Shown: piece by piece, positions 38,021-50,270 of the stretch
Layout of the letters: each line of letters opens with the position of its first letter
Position numbering within the stretch: position 1 is the stretch's first letter
NCBI GenBank assembly: GCA_027605045.1
Contig: JAQFWX010000156.1
Span: 1-64,000, forward strand
Source: Phallus indusiatus
Lineage: Eukaryota; Basidiomycota; Agaricomycetes; Phallales; Phallaceae
Direction: 5' to 3'
Length of the DNA: 64,000 nt
Notes under the pieces: model-generated
Told to the model about the DNA's origin: nothing
Database searches by the model: none
What the model saw: only the letters and a program-made list of their open reading frames with translations
Position numbers and translations under genes: made by a program

Positions 38021-39247
38021 TTGCAGAAATGTTATAACTACTGTTCATTGTGTGGAATCGATGCGAAGTGCAGTAGGCTTCAAGGATTTTGACAATCTGT
38101 GGGAGACCATCTGTGTATTAAATACTAAATGAGACCGAATAATCAATTTTCGAGTAGTCTGATGCTCAAGTTCGTCGCCCACGCGCAAGCCATGATTTGT
38201 GCTCGTGATTTGATGAAGACTTTTTGTACTTAAAGGCACTTAAGGAACGTTCTGCCAGAGATATTTGACGTCGCAATAAAAACAAATAGATTGGATCTGG
38301 ACGTGTCGCCGATAATGTGTCGGTCGACATGCTCCTTCAATTGTACTAGTACTTGTCATCGCTCAGACTGCAATCTGAACAAGTTCAAGTTATATTCAAA
38401 TATAGTTAGCCAGGTGTTCAATCCAATACTTCATAAATATTGAATTGATTATACCTTTTTCCACTCTGGATTCAGTCTGAGAAGAGACACCCAACCAACT
38501 CACGTTCCAGATTCTCGGCTTCAGACATCGTTGTGATAGCCTGAGGCAGTATCTGCAAACACAGCCCGAACATTGTGCCCACGATCTCCTCGTTCAATAG
38601 AAGATGTAATTGAATTCTCTGATCATTTATATTTTGCCTTTATTTTTTTTATGGCAATTTCATCTATCAAAGTACGGTCGTTATACTACACTGACAGCTG
38701 AAGGGACTCACAGATGAAATCTTACAGAAAATCAGGGCTTGAGCGGAAATAACTCGACAGAGACCTCCGCGATGACACGGTTTAAAATTTTGGATTTACA
38801 TCAAAAAACTTGTGCGGCTTGATACCTCTTTATCGTCAGATTGATTATGCTCATGGGCCTCCTGCCTACGAGGAACGAAAGATACATAGTAACAATGAAA
38901 GTCGAGCACGGAATACAATCGATGGCCAACCATTTTGTCTCAAGGGGAGGATAAACAGTTCCTAAAGTCCAATGCGGATTTGGATTCGATTTCGCTCCTC
39001 GGTACTTTAAGCTTCAACGTAAGTTTGAGCTAACGAGGGAAAGTTGTTGACGTGAGATGACATACATTAAACGCTCAATCAGACATTAATTGGCATTAGT
39101 CTCGGAGACCTTACAAAAAGGGATATGAATACTCTAGAATATTGTCACACAAGTCAATTTCACGTAAGCTATCACATGTTTAAATCACAACAGAAACATC
39201 CATTCGCTTATCCTTATGGGGACACGGGCAAATTCAGAATCAACCTA
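38021..39247. other. Non-coding part of duplication copy 1
   Basis: Contains an interspersed repeat around 38670-39120 that recurs at 43370-43850 and, more diverged, at 56410-56460 and 61140-61420. No gene accepted. Confidence 0.5.
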
Positions 39248-40254
39248 CTATTCAAACATGACTCCCATGATCATGCCTGGTTTGGGGACATGAGCCCTCC
39301 ACACATTATCGTCTCGGTAGGCCATGGGCGGAAACTCCACCCAACAATCGGTAGTGTACTTGTCGTCACGCATGCACGTGAAGTGGAAGAAACGAAATCT
39401 TTGTTTTAAAAATTCCTCTTCTACAATAGACATCCAAATCAATTCGTTCCCATCTCTTTCAATTAAAACAACGTACCTCCTTGTCTTGGTAATCCTATGT
39501 AAACCTTTGGCGTTTGCGATAAAACAGCTATAGCCTTCTTTGCTTCCTTGTTACAAAGTACTCAATGTTGCGCAAGCGGGCAAAGAACATTTATCCCTCA
39601 CCTCAAAAGACCTCGGTCTGTCTATAGAAGCACCAGGGAGAATAGGGCTCCAATCCACCTTAGCGCCTCGAAGTTTACCATAAGTAATGTTGATTCTTCC
39701 ATTGACGAACGTCCATTCCGAAACTTCTGGAAGAGGGGATTGTTTGAAGAAAACGCCCACTTCATCGTCAGGCTGTACTACCAGGTTCCAAGTAGAAGGT
39801 AGAACGTCGGCCCACACCCAATTTCCCTCGCGTGTGCAATCTCTGTACCGAAGATGAATGTTTTCATGGTTAAGTTGCCTCGAATATTTACTGAAAATTT
39901 CTATTGCGACATCAACGGTATCCTTTGTTTACTATAAACGAGCGCCACTGAATAATGTGATTGATAACTTACTATGTAGGAAGATGGGAGAGGTACAATG
40001 GCATGACGGCTTTGCTCGGTGCCATCGACAGCAGGTAAAGTTAGTCGGAGACAAGGTATCTGTCTTTCGACCAGGGAAGTCTTATTTGCCATCAAATCAT
40101 TTTTGACGGATGGTGATGTAGGGCGGTGGGTGGCGTGTGTAGCAAAAGACGGAGGCCTAAAAGCGAACGGCTCGTTACTACGATGGTCAACCGTAGTGTA
40201 ATTGGATGAGGCGATAGAGAATCCAGAGACACTTTCTTTGTCGTTGTTGTTCAT
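39248..40254 (-). CDS. Ubiquitin-like-domain candidate protein, copy 1
   Basis: Starts MNNNDKESVSGFSIASSNY. Exons 39973-40254 and 39602-39922 are clear and in phase; 3' exons to 39248 are tentative. After a disordered N-terminus of about 65 residues, CLRLTLPAVDGTEQSRHAIV then DTVDVAIEIFSKYSRQLNHE, LRYRDCTREGNWVWADVLPS and TWNLVVQPDDEVGVFF follow the order of the fungal ULD_2 ubiquitin-like domain (strand, clamp helix, strand, then a VQPG-type turn). That match is by eye. The C-terminal part (LIWMSIVEEEFLKQRFRFFH, then a VEFPPMAYRDDNVWRA stretch) is unrecognised. About 85% identical by eye to copy 2. Such domains often sit in fungal immunity-type proteins; role here unknown. Confidence 0.5.
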
Positions 40255-40885
40255 GAGAAAGCTGTGTTAGGCGCCTATACAAGAATATCAATTTCAACAG
40301 TCCTGACGAAAATAGAGATTGTTACTGTTACTTGACATCCGGAAATCAGGTGCAAGAATATGCATATGCTTCAGATATCCTACGACTTGTGTTCACGAAG
40401 TGATCCAGTGAGATCGAGTTAGAGAGAGAAGTAGGATGAAATCGTGAGCATGGGCATGGTTGCGTTTGGCACATTTCGAATGAAAAGCGTCTGCATCCAA
40501 TAATTAGAAAGAGATAGAGATATGTACGGGTACCTTACTTCGCTATCGAACTATGGCGGAAAGAAAGAAAAAAAGCCAGTCTTCCAGCATAGCGGTCAAA
40601 CGGATTGAAGTCCTCGTCACAGATTCCGATGCTACTCGGCCATCCTGCGGTATATATCATCTTCCACACCGGACAAATCTGTTGCTGAGCCCGCTTCCTT
40701 CCTCGAGAAACCTCTTTGCTATCGCCGCCAGCGTCTCTCTAAATCGTATCCAGATGACTTCAGTCGTTCACTAGCACTACGCGGGTATTTTGGCAGGGTA
40801 TTTCCGAAGCTTCCATGCTTACGTCACGCGGACATTTTTCGTCTTTCACCTTGACATAAGGCCTTAGGTATTCCCCGTTGTTATT

Positions 40886-41520
40886 GTGAATATCCGACTA
40901 GCAACTGTACGTTGTATTTCATAGATTTTAATCGATGTGCTTACATGGTTTAGGCAAGTGATATGTAAGCGTGTAACCTAAAATAATCTGCCAGAATACT
41001 ATACTTTGCGATATTGTAAGTTTCTTCTGCAAAAAATGGGCATGTGCGTTCTTAATATATGATATGATAGATTTATCATGCCCTATTATGGCCTCAGCTA
41101 TCGTACGTCGCCGAGGACATTAAAGGTCGAATCGTCGGATACATTCTAGCCAAAATGCATGTTCTTGCTCACGTCGTCGATATCTGCGTACGTCTTGAAT
41201 CTAATTCATTTTGTAGGGAAGGAGATTTAGAGGAAGGAAAAGAACCACATGGGCACGTTACATCAATATCTGTTTTACGATCGCACCGTCGACTTGGACT
41301 AGCAAAAAAACTGATGATTCAATCACGGATGCACCTATCTTGCACCACCCGTCCGTTCATGGCAAATGACTAAAACGCGCCCTAGAGGAAGCTATGGCAA
41401 TTGTTTATAGGGCTGCCTATGTTTCGTTACACATGCGGAAGTCAAACAGCGGCATTAGGCCTTTATCGGGACACATTAGGGTTCACTATGAACAAGATCG
41501 GAGAGAATATTGTCAGTTTC
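40886..41520 (+). pseudogene. NAA10: Dead copy 1 of the NatA catalytic subunit gene NAA10
   Basis: Clear remnants of the N-terminal acetyltransferase ARD1/NAA10 in exon order: NIRLATV at 40886 (ATG replaced by GTG); ACNLK-type exon near 40955; [20 protein letters not shown] then GYILAKM at 41080-41160; [20 protein letters not shown] plus [12 protein letters not shown] including the acetyl-CoA loop at 41230-41320; EAMAIVYRAAYVSLHMRKSN; and LGLYRDTLGFT in another frame near 41460. Damage: lost start, stop codon TAA where Gln stands in DMQACNL, an extra A in the same exon, and a 2-base loss after MRKSN. Introns are kept, so it arose by DNA duplication, not reverse transcription. A working NAA10 must lie elsewhere because the enzyme is normally conserved. 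Confidence 0.85.
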
Positions 41521-42750
41521 CTAGCTTAATTTCATTGTTATCCTTAGATGAGATGTCCGTTTTATTTACATTCCTGGGCATTTACTTTCTTCAAGTTCGC
41601 GAATACCTCGACCCTTATCTCCTGGCAAAAACACGACTGTCGCACTTTCGAGGTTCGTCACGGAAACATCAACAGCTTCATTTACCTCAGACTAATCCAA
41701 CACGTTCATTTGCTCTTCCCCTTTAAACAAAATCTCGGAAGACAGGATATGTGCATGTCTAGACTCTCTAGTGCAGTTATGCAAACAGTTCGTGTTCGTG
41801 TGGGCTAGAGCTTGGGTTGATACGACAGGTACGAGTGTGTTGCGTTCTTTGTCTGATATGCTGTCGAGGTTGAACGGGTCCAACCAAACTGTCCGGGTAG
41901 AGGGTTAAAGAATCATGTGAGTTCATGTTTTCTTTTCGAAGAAGACAGGCTATCTGATATGATTAAAAGTCGATTATATAAGTGAAGAATGATAGATACG
42001 GATGCTTTGCGCTGAATCGGAGGAAATTGGACTCGTTTGGGGAACATTGCGTTTTGATGTTGGGAGAGCGTTTACCAATGCTGATCGTGGTCCAACTGAC
42101 ATCAGCGTTGAAGTGGTAAGAGAGCCGCTTCCTTTATACGAAGTCACTGACTGAATAAATCTTATTCTGTCAATGTAGTATGAAAACGAACACGAAAGAA
42201 TGGCCTAGTCGAAGCACCCCCAGCGGAAGATTCAGCAGGTGTGAGACAAGCTGATAGCGGGGAAGAAGAACGTGGAACGTTTGCGCCATTAGGGAATGGT
42301 AGTTTTCCTTTTTCTTCCATGTTTTACGCATGTTTGTTTATTTGCTTTTTTAATAGGTCGCTTTGCTGCAGAGCTTTTGGCTCTGCTTGAACTGGAGGTT
42401 GAGATCTTGAGAAACCAAGGAGGAACGAAGAATCAAAAAACCTGTTCTTTGCTACGATGAAAAGCTATTCCGAGAGGATCTAAATAATGGCGGGAAGAAG
42501 TTTGGGTATCAAACAAAAAGTAGTTTTTTCGTAGCCGTTTATTTTTGATCATCTTATTTCAAATGTAAGCTCTAAATATAAAATACAACATACGCGGTTT
42601 ATATAAAGGCCGGGGTGTAAGATTGAGAACAGCACACTTTACAAGGAGTGGAACGTATAGTTAGGTATGGTTGTAAAAGTTCAAGTTACCTAACATAGCT
42701 CAGAGAAAGAAGAGAGGTCAGGGTGATCGTGAGGGTGAGCTGTCATTGCC
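41521..42750 (+). pseudogene. Unidentified gene remnant between the duplication copies
   Basis: Not part of copy 2. Coding-like + strand pieces: an ARAWVDTTGTSVLRSLSDML stretch at about 41805-41900, EEIGLVWGTLRFDVGRAFTN with ADRGPTDISVEV at about 42018-42116, EEERGTFAPLGN ending near 42299, then after an intron GRFAAELLALLELEVEILRN to about 42430. Splice-like signals separate them but frames do not all join. I do not recognise the family. Probably a decaying gene. Confidence 0.35.
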
Positions 42751-42889
42751 TTGTTCCGGCGAGCCGCGAGCACAGCTCGCCCTCCCCAACAGAACCTAGG
42801 ACTACATTTTTTTATTTGTTCTGCACCACCCCACGTTTACACAAGAAATGAAACCGAAAAAAAGTATAAGGAGTCCGATGTCGAGCTCA

Positions 42890-45800
42890 TCGCCCAGGGC
42901 GTAAAGTCCATGCATACGATTTGTGCTAGCATTGTGACCTGATGAAGACTCATTGTACATAAAGGCACCAACGAACCTTCGGCCAGATATGTTTGACGTC
43001 GAAATAAAAACATATAGATGGGATCTAGACGTGTCGCCGACTTATGTGTGGATCGACATGCTCCTTCAAGTTCAACCGTACCAGTACTTGTCACCGCTGA
43101 CTTCGAAGTTGTATTTTAATATAATTAGCCAGGTGCAATGCTTCATATACCTTTTTCCACTCTGCACCCTTCTGTACCCAATCTGAGAAGAACTTCATCT
43201 TGACACACGTCTCCAGAATCTCGGCTCCAGACATCGTTGCGATACATGTAGGTAGCCTAGTATCTGCGAGCACAGCCCGACATTGTGCCCACAATTTCCT
43301 TAGAAGATGTCATTGACTCTCTAAATCATTTATGCCTGATTTTTTCGATCACAATTCCATCTATCAAGGTACGGTCGTTATACTACGCTGACAGCTGAAG
43401 GTACTCACAGATGAAACCTTACAGAAAATCAGCCCAACGGAATAAATTCAACAAAGACCTCCGCGATGACACGGTTTAAAATTTTGCATTTAGATCAAAA
43501 AATTTGTAGGACTTGATACCTCTTTTAACTTTATCGTCAGATTGATTACGCTCATGGGCTCTCTGCCTACGAGGAACGAAAGGTACATAGTAACGATGAA
43601 ACTCGAACACAGAATGCAATCAATGACGAACTATTTTGTTCCAAGGGGCGAATACACAATGCCTATTCACTGACAAGTTCCAACGCGGAATTTGGATTCG
43701 ATTTCGCTCGTAGGTACTTCAAGCTTCAACGTAACTTTGAGCTAACGAGGGAAAGTTGTTGACGTGAGATGACATACATTAAACGCTCAATGAGACATTT
43801 TGATTGGCATTCGTCTGCATTAGTCTCGGAGACCATACAAAAAGGGATATGAATAATCCAGAATATTGTCACACGAGTCAAATTTCCATGTAAGCTATCA
43901 CATGTTTAAGTAAATCCCAACAGAAACATCCATTCGCTTATCCTTATGGGGACACGGGCAAATTCAAAATTAACCTACTATTCAAACATGACTCCCATGA
44001 TCATGCCTGGTTCGGGAACAAAAGCCCTCCATACATTATCGTCTTGGTAGGCTATGGGCGGAAACTCCATCCAGTAATCGGTAGTATACTTGTCGCCACG
44101 CATGGATGTGAAACGGAAGAAACGAAATTTCTGTTTCAAAAATTCCTCTTCTACAATAGACATCCAAATCAATTTGTTCCCATCTCTTTCAATTAAAACA
44201 AAGTACCTCCCTGTTTTGGTAACCTTGTGTGAAAATTTGGCATTTGCGATAAAATAGCTATAGCCTTCTTTGCTTCCTTGTTACAAAGTACTCAATGTTG
44301 CACAAGCTAAGAACATTTGTCCCTCACCTCGAAAGACCTCGGTCTGTCTATAGAAACATAGGAGTGATCGCTCCAATCCACCTTAGCGCCTCGAAGTTTT
44401 CCATAAGTAATGTTGATTCTTCCATTGACGAACGTCCATTCCGAAACTTCTGGAATCGGGGATTGTTTGAAGAAAACGCCCACTTCATCGTCAGGCTGTA
44501 CTATCAGGTTCCAAGTAGAAGGTAGAACGTCGGCCCACACCCAATTTCCTTCGCGTATGCAATCTTTGTACCGCAGACGAATATTTTCATGGTTAAGTTG
44601 CTTTGAATATTCCCTGAAAATTTCTATTGCGACATCAACGGTATCCTTTGTAAACAACCCATATAAACGAGCGTCACTGGGTAATGTAATTGATGACTTA
44701 CTTTGTAGGAAGATGGGAAAGGTACAACGGCATGACGGCTTTGCTTTGTGCCATCGACAGCAGGTAAAGTCAGTCGGAGACAAGGTGTCCGTCTTTCGAC
44801 CAGGGAAGTCTTATTTTCCACTAAATCATTTTTGACGAATGGTGATGTAGAGCGTTCCGTGGCGTGTGTAGCGATAGACGGAGGCCTAAAAGCGGGCGGC
44901 TCGTTACTACGACTGTCAACCGTAATGTAATCGGATGAGGCGATAGAGAATCCAGAGACACTTTCTTTGTCGTCGTTGTTCATGGGAAAACTGTGTTAGG
45001 CGCCTATACAAGAATATCAATTTCAAGAATCCTGACGAAAATAGAGACTCTGACTTAAGATGGCCACTCTGAGCGCCGTTGCATAGGCATTCTTTCGTTT
45101 CGTCCTGCCACGTTCATATCAAGAACTCAGATGCAAGAACATGCATACGCTTCAGAGACCCTATGACTTGTATTCGCGGAGGGATCCAGTGAGACCGAGT
45201 TTGAGAGAAGTAGAATGAAATCGTGAGCACGGGCGTTGTTGCGTTTGGCAGAATTTTGAATGAAAAGGGTCTGCATCCAATAATTAGGAAGTGATAGAGA
45301 TATGTACGGTTACCTTACTTCGCTATCGAATTATGGAATTATGGCGGAAAGAAAAAAAGCCAGTCTTCCAATGTAGCGGTCAAACGGATTGAAGTCTTCG
45401 TCACAGCTCGAGAAACCTCCTTGCTATCGCCGCCAGTGTCTCTCTAAATCGCATCCAGATGTTTTCAATCAGTCACTAGCACTACGTATACACTACGCAG
45501 TTATTTCCGAAGCTTCCATGCTTACGTCACGCGGACATTTTTCGTCTCTCGCCTTGACAGCTGACACGTTGACACAAGACTTTAAGCATTCCCTGTTCTT
45601 ATGATGAATATCCGGCTAGCAACCGTACGTTAGATTTCATAAATTTTAATCGATGTCCTTACATGGTTTAGGCAAGCAACCCTTTGGATATGTAAGCGTG
45701 TAGCCTAAATAATCTGCCAGAAAACTATACTTTGCGATATGTAAGTTTCTTCTGCAAAAAATGGGCGTGTGCATTCTTAATCTATGATAGATTTATATCA

Positions 45801-46230
45801 TGCCCTATCGTGGCCTCAGCTATTATAGGTCGTCGAGGACAGTAAAGGTCAAATTGTTGGGTACATTTCTAGCTAAAATGCATGTTCTTGTTCACGTTAT
45901 CGATATCTGCGTACGTCTTAGATCGAATTCATTTTGTAGGGAATTAGAGGAAGGAAAGAGCCACATGGGCACGTTACATCAATATCTGTTTTTACGACTT
46001 GGACTCGCAAAAAAACTGATGACTCAATCGCGTATGCACCTATCTTGCACCACCCGTCCGTTCATGGCAAATGACTAAAAACCGCCCTAGAGGAAGCTAT
46101 ACCAACTATTTATAGGGCTGTCTATGTTTCATTACGTGCGGAAGTCAAACAGAGCGGCATTAGGCCTTTCCGATAATCGGGACACATTAGGGTTCACTGT
46201 GAGCAAGATCGAAGAAAAATATTGTCAGTT
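42890..46230. repeat. Tandem duplication unit, copy 2
   Basis: Second copy of the 3.36-kb unit at 38160-41520, same orientation. Ends where the similarity stops just after the TATTGTCAGTTT at about 46220. Confidence 0.85.
43978..44983 (-). CDS. Ubiquitin-like-domain candidate protein, copy 2
   Basis: Paralogue of the gene at 39248-40254. Exons 44702-44983 and 44328-44645 are in phase across a 56-nt intron; tentative 3' exons run to 43978, where the frame ends GMIMGVMFE. Key stretches: CLRLTLPAVDGTKQSRHAVV, DTVDVAIEIFREYSKQLNHE, LRYKDCIREGNWVWADVLPS and TWNLIVQPDDEVGVFF. Both copies keep open frames over the first two exons despite many substitutions and a 3-base difference (PILPGA versus DHSYV region), suggesting selection on protein sequence, in contrast to the neighbouring dead NAA10 copies. 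The junction after RPRSFE (44327) is uncertain: a following EAKKAIAILSQMPNFHTR exon fits phase 0. Confidence 0.5.
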
Positions 46231-46232
46231 TA
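45604..46232 (+). pseudogene. NAA10: Dead copy 2 of NAA10
   Basis: Start ATG kept (MNIRLATV at 45604). Exon ACSLNNLPENYTLRY (about 45690-45740) is intact apart from the same Gln-to-TAA stop seen in copy 1. The next exon reads HALSWPQL and then TAG, with a further frameshift after GYI. The acetyl-CoA exon has lost bases near EEGK/SHM and RSHRR. The last piece NRAALGLSDNRDTLGFTVSK is in frame here, unlike copy 1. Shared and private lesions together show the gene was already dead before the block was duplicated. Confidence 0.85.
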
Positions 46233-47100
46233 CTTGTCATAAATCGTGTTTGACTCGTTTTGATTATGGTAGTTAGATCACGACGGTGAAGATACCTATG
46301 CAATCTTATGCAATGCGCTTAAATCTGAAGCCATGAGCTTGCACATGTTGCGAATTCTTCGGGTTGTCGAGACTTATGGAAACTATCGGGTTATAAGGAC
46401 TACGGATTCATACGTATATCGCTACAAACTCACATGACGACAACAGCGCTCGCCGTTACCCTCAAATCTCAAATTCTAGAACTAGAATTTTGGATTCGGC
46501 GGCTCCTCTGCCTTCCCTAAAAACAAGATTCTTTCGGTCCGAACATGCTAGAGAACATTCGTGGTGTACATATCGCATACCTTTGCTGATTTCTGGCTTC
46601 AGGTGAGTTTCAAAGATTTCATTTTTTGTGAAGCTAGTAGTCTCTGAAGTTTTTCAAGGCCTGGTTCACAACTCGTAGACATCGGCGGCTAGTATATCAA
46701 CTTATCGCTTTGGGGTTTCTCTTTATATTAGAGTTTTGTTTTCGGCAACATGTTATTGCATACTTCTTGTGTTCAAATATGAATGTGAGGCATTGTATCA
46801 GTGGGCTCCGCGTGGAGGGTGCAGCCCGGGACTCTGGATTGGAATTGCGAGATTCTCACGTTGGTCTTCACCGACGTGTAGAAAATTAGCTTCAGTTGAT
46901 GGAAATTATAGGTGTCACGAATGTGAGAAAAAGCAACGAAACAACGAGGCAAGTTGAGTTGCAAAGAATCCGCCTCAAGGCGCTCTGGGTCAAACACCGC
47001 TTTTGCTTCACAAATCTTTGATCAGTGCTCAGTACCAGTACTTAGTACTCAGCGTTCGGCCCGTAACTTACCGATAACAAGCCTCAAACGGTATTCTCTC
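46233..47100. other. Intergenic region upstream of the NLR-like gene
   Basis: About 870 bp, no gene accepted. A + strand frame near 46736-46957 shows no family features. Confidence 0.45.
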
Positions 47101-50100
47101 ATGGTTGTTTCAACGCAAGGCATAAAAATATCTGGTAACTTCACTCTCTGATTGATTCACTGTCCATCTCATCTAGGACTCTTTGATAAAGATATTCGCT
47201 TGCTTAAACCTCCAATCTCATGGAAAGGAGATCCTAAGCTCGAAATAAAGATCAAGTTTACCAGCAAGACGACAACCTGGACCGACACGCAAAGCGCAAT
47301 TGGGATAGGCGATCAGGACAACGATCGCGTGATCTGGAAAGAGCCCTTCATTTTGTATGTTAGAGATTACAATCTTGAAATTGATTTATCTAACATTCGG
47401 GATTTAGTGCCGCCGATATTACCGACAACGCTCTTTTGACGTTTACTGTCCAAAGTAAGCGAGTCATAAAGAATATTATAGTTGGCTCGTGCGAACACCG
47501 GATCACTGAGCTCCTCGAACAACAAGGCGATTCTGGTTAGTTTATGTTACTGGTAACGCTGTCTTTAGTCTTACATTTATATGACTTCAGGTCCATGCAG
47601 ATTGAACGTCGTCGGAAAATGTCGATTAACACTTGACATTACAAAATTATCTGAGCTTGACGTCGTTTCTGGGATGGTAGAACAAGCATCATCAGGATTG
47701 GAAAGACTACCGAATCTAGAAATGGCATCTCAGGTTGCTACTGTTAGCAATTCTGCGGAGCAAGACTACAATGATAACGTGAAGATTTGGGTGTCATTTC
47801 TTGACACATTCCACGCTTTTATGAAAGTGATGGATAGTGTTTCCGGGCCCCGGGGTAGTTTCGTCGTCAAGCATACCTTTATTCTTCTCTGATGCTTTTC
47901 CAGATAAGCATATATGTACAGGTAGCATGGAGTGTTCTATCTATTATTCCCAAGGTAAAAAAGCACACTCCTTTTCTCTTAAACATGTATGGATTGATCT
48001 TGCAAGACCATTATTGCGAAAAAAAATCGTGACGACAAAGTCAAACAGTTATGCGAAAAACTGAAGGACATTTTCGAATACATTACGGATGTGGAAACGC
48101 TTTGCAAGCTTACTGCGATTAAGTCTACAGCCAGGTCCACCACACATTGGTCTACAATGCTCTCCACACTGGTTCAACAAACCATTGAATGCGCACACTT
48201 TCTCAAAGCGTACAGCACGGAAAGTACAGGTTGTGTATATCTAAAGGTCATCTGATTGTGTAATCAAGTCTGACGTTGAAATTCTAGCCAAAAACATAGT
48301 CAAGGCGATTGGCGGGAGCGTGGATGCTAAGATTCAAGCTTTCAATGACAAACTCGACCACCTGATCAATGTGATGACGGATTCGGTTAACCTTGAAACG
48401 GGAATTATAGTACTTCGTATATCCGAGGAAATCGTTGAACAACGTATGTCATTCAAGGTTACGTTATTATCAATCTATGACCTTGTTCCATAAGGTGAAT
48501 TAACATTGCTCGGGGAAATGCCTTACGATCATGACGCTGGATTCTTCCCTAAGAAACGATGTTTACCAGGGACCCGTCAGACGCTGATCAAGGAAATATT
48601 GGAATGGATCAATGACGACAGCTTGCCACAAATTCTGGTCTTAAGTGGACAGGCGGGAGTAGGAAAATCCGCAGTCGCACATACCATCGCTGGAACATTT
48701 CAAAAACAGAACCGGCTCGGATCGATGTTTTGTTTCAACAGGAGTTACCCGGACCGGCGTAATTGTCTTTTCAGCACCATATCCCGTGACTTAGCCGATA
48801 GCGACACCCTGTGGCGAAAAGAATTGGTAAGGGTTATCGATAAGTCTGCGGTTCGGAAGAAGAAAGATGCCGAAACGCAGTTTGAAGAGCTCATTCTTAA
48901 ACCTTCAAAGAACGTGACAACTATCGGATCTATTGTAATCGTCGTAGACGCGTTAGATGAAAGCGGGGAACGCAACGAACGCGGAGATATTTTGAAATTA
49001 CTCTTGGGCAGGTGGTGCGAACTTCCGGAAAACTACCGTATGATTATCACTACACGTCCAGAACAAGACATTGAGCTTGAATGCCAAAATTACAATGTTC
49101 AATGTATACGGATGGGGGGTATTGACGAAGAGGAAACACGTTCTGATATCCAAGTCTATGTCTCAGATCGTCTCGCCCCAATATCGTCAAGCTTGGACGA
49201 GATAAGCCGAGACTGGCGCAACATACTAGCCGAACGCGCCGAGGGTCTTTTCCAATGGGCTCAGACTGTTTGCCAATTCATGAATCCCACCATCACGCGT
49301 CGACAGCTCGTCAAGAAGAATTGGGAAACTTGCATGTCAAGTTCATCCATGTCATTATTCCAATTATATCGGCAAATCATATCTACGCAGTCGGAATCTA
49401 AATACCCCGAGTTTATCAAGGACTTTAAAGCGGTCGTAGGGGCAATCATAACTGCGCAAAAACCCCTGTCGATATATACACTACAAAATATCTTTGATGA
49501 TATCGAAGATATCGAGTCATTACTCACTCCGTTCGGTTCTTTTTTTGTTGGTCTCCATGACCTGTCGACCCCCGTCCGACCTGTTCACACCTCTTTATTC
49601 GATTTTTTCGTCTCCAGAAAAAACGCAGAAGAAATTAACGAGTACTACATCGATACGTCAGACCAAAGCCGGATGACGCTCGGTTGTCTCAAGGTGATGA
49701 ATCGAATGCTCTGTTTCAATATGTGTCAGCTCGAGACATCACACCTGTTCAATCAGGAGGTGCCCGATTTCAATACACGTGTCAAGAAAGCCATACCGTC
49801 TCATTTGTGGTATTCATGTCGTTTTTGGACTTCCCATCTCAAATCCTCTCCTTTTAGCGAGGAACTCATTCGTGAAGTTCGGAAGTTGATGGACGACAAA
49901 CTGTTGTATTATTTTGAAGCGCTCAGCTTGCTAGATGAAGCTTGGTGGGGTGGTATGGCGATGTTACTAATAGCGAGTTGGTGTGAAGTTAGAGTGGGTG
50001 ATACTTCGCCTGTCGCATATATATCAATGACTGAATCAGACGGTGATAGGACAAAGATGACACGTACGGCTTGGCTGCCGATGCAAGGGATGCATCGGGA

Positions 50101-50137
50101 TTTGGAGATGATTTTTGGAAGTGGAAGACGCAGAGCA
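47101..50137 (+). pseudogene. NACHT-WD40 (NLR-like) gene, 5' part up to transposon insertion
   Basis: STAND NTPase of the kind used in fungal non-self recognition. N-terminal exons from ATG at 47101: a C2-like region (GLFDKDIRLLKPPISW, WKEPFILYVRDYNLEID, DNALLTFTVQSKRV), then helices (NLEMASQVATVSNSAEQ, LCEKLKDIFEYITDVETLC, KNIVKAIGGSVDAKI). NACHT part from about 48498: PYDHDAGFFPKKRCLPGTR, Walker A GQAGVGKSAVAHTIA, Walker B GSIVIVVDALDES, and the R/PEQDI sensor-like ITTRPEQD. It continues to RPVHTSLFDFF and WYSCRFWTSHL. Frame breaks occur near 47397 (DLSNIRD to SAADITDN) and between about 49985 and 50075, and a retrotransposon interrupts the gene at 50138. Possibly a decayed allele. Confidence 0.75.
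50133..50137. repeat. Target-site duplication of the TRIM element (left)
   Basis: GAGCA, repeated immediately after the element at 51261-51265. Confidence 0.8.
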
Positions 50138-50238
50138 TGTTGGAATATGAGTTACTCCTCCTGTATATAGTAGCTAGTCACAGCGCTTATAGAGCTACAC
50201 CTTTGTGTCCGCTACTTCATCGTCCTGGGATTCCAACA
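50138..50238 (+). repeat. Left LTR of TRIM
   Basis: 101 bp, perfect copy of 51160-51260, with TG..CA ends and a 9-bp terminal inverted match. Confidence 0.93.
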
Positions 50239-50270
50239 GGTTATGGGCCCCGCGCCCTGTGGCGTATTTT

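Larger units (their letters stand above)
38160..41520. repeat. Tandem duplication unit, copy 1
   Basis: About 3.36 kb, repeated at 42890-46230 with a constant offset near 4.71-4.73 kb and the same orientation. Contains non-coding sequence with the CGATGACACGGTTTAAAAT core, a ubiquitin-like-domain candidate gene (-) and a dead NAA10 copy (+). About 1.37 kb of other DNA separates the copies. Confidence 0.85.

Noticed and set aside
41155..41373. A small independent gene starting MHVLAHVVD
   Set aside because: Its second half is the acetyl-CoA exon of NAA10 and its first half is the retained intron; it belongs to the pseudogene.
42837..43294. Minus-strand frames at the start of duplication copy 2
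   Set aside because: The equivalent positions of copy 1 are not open; no family.
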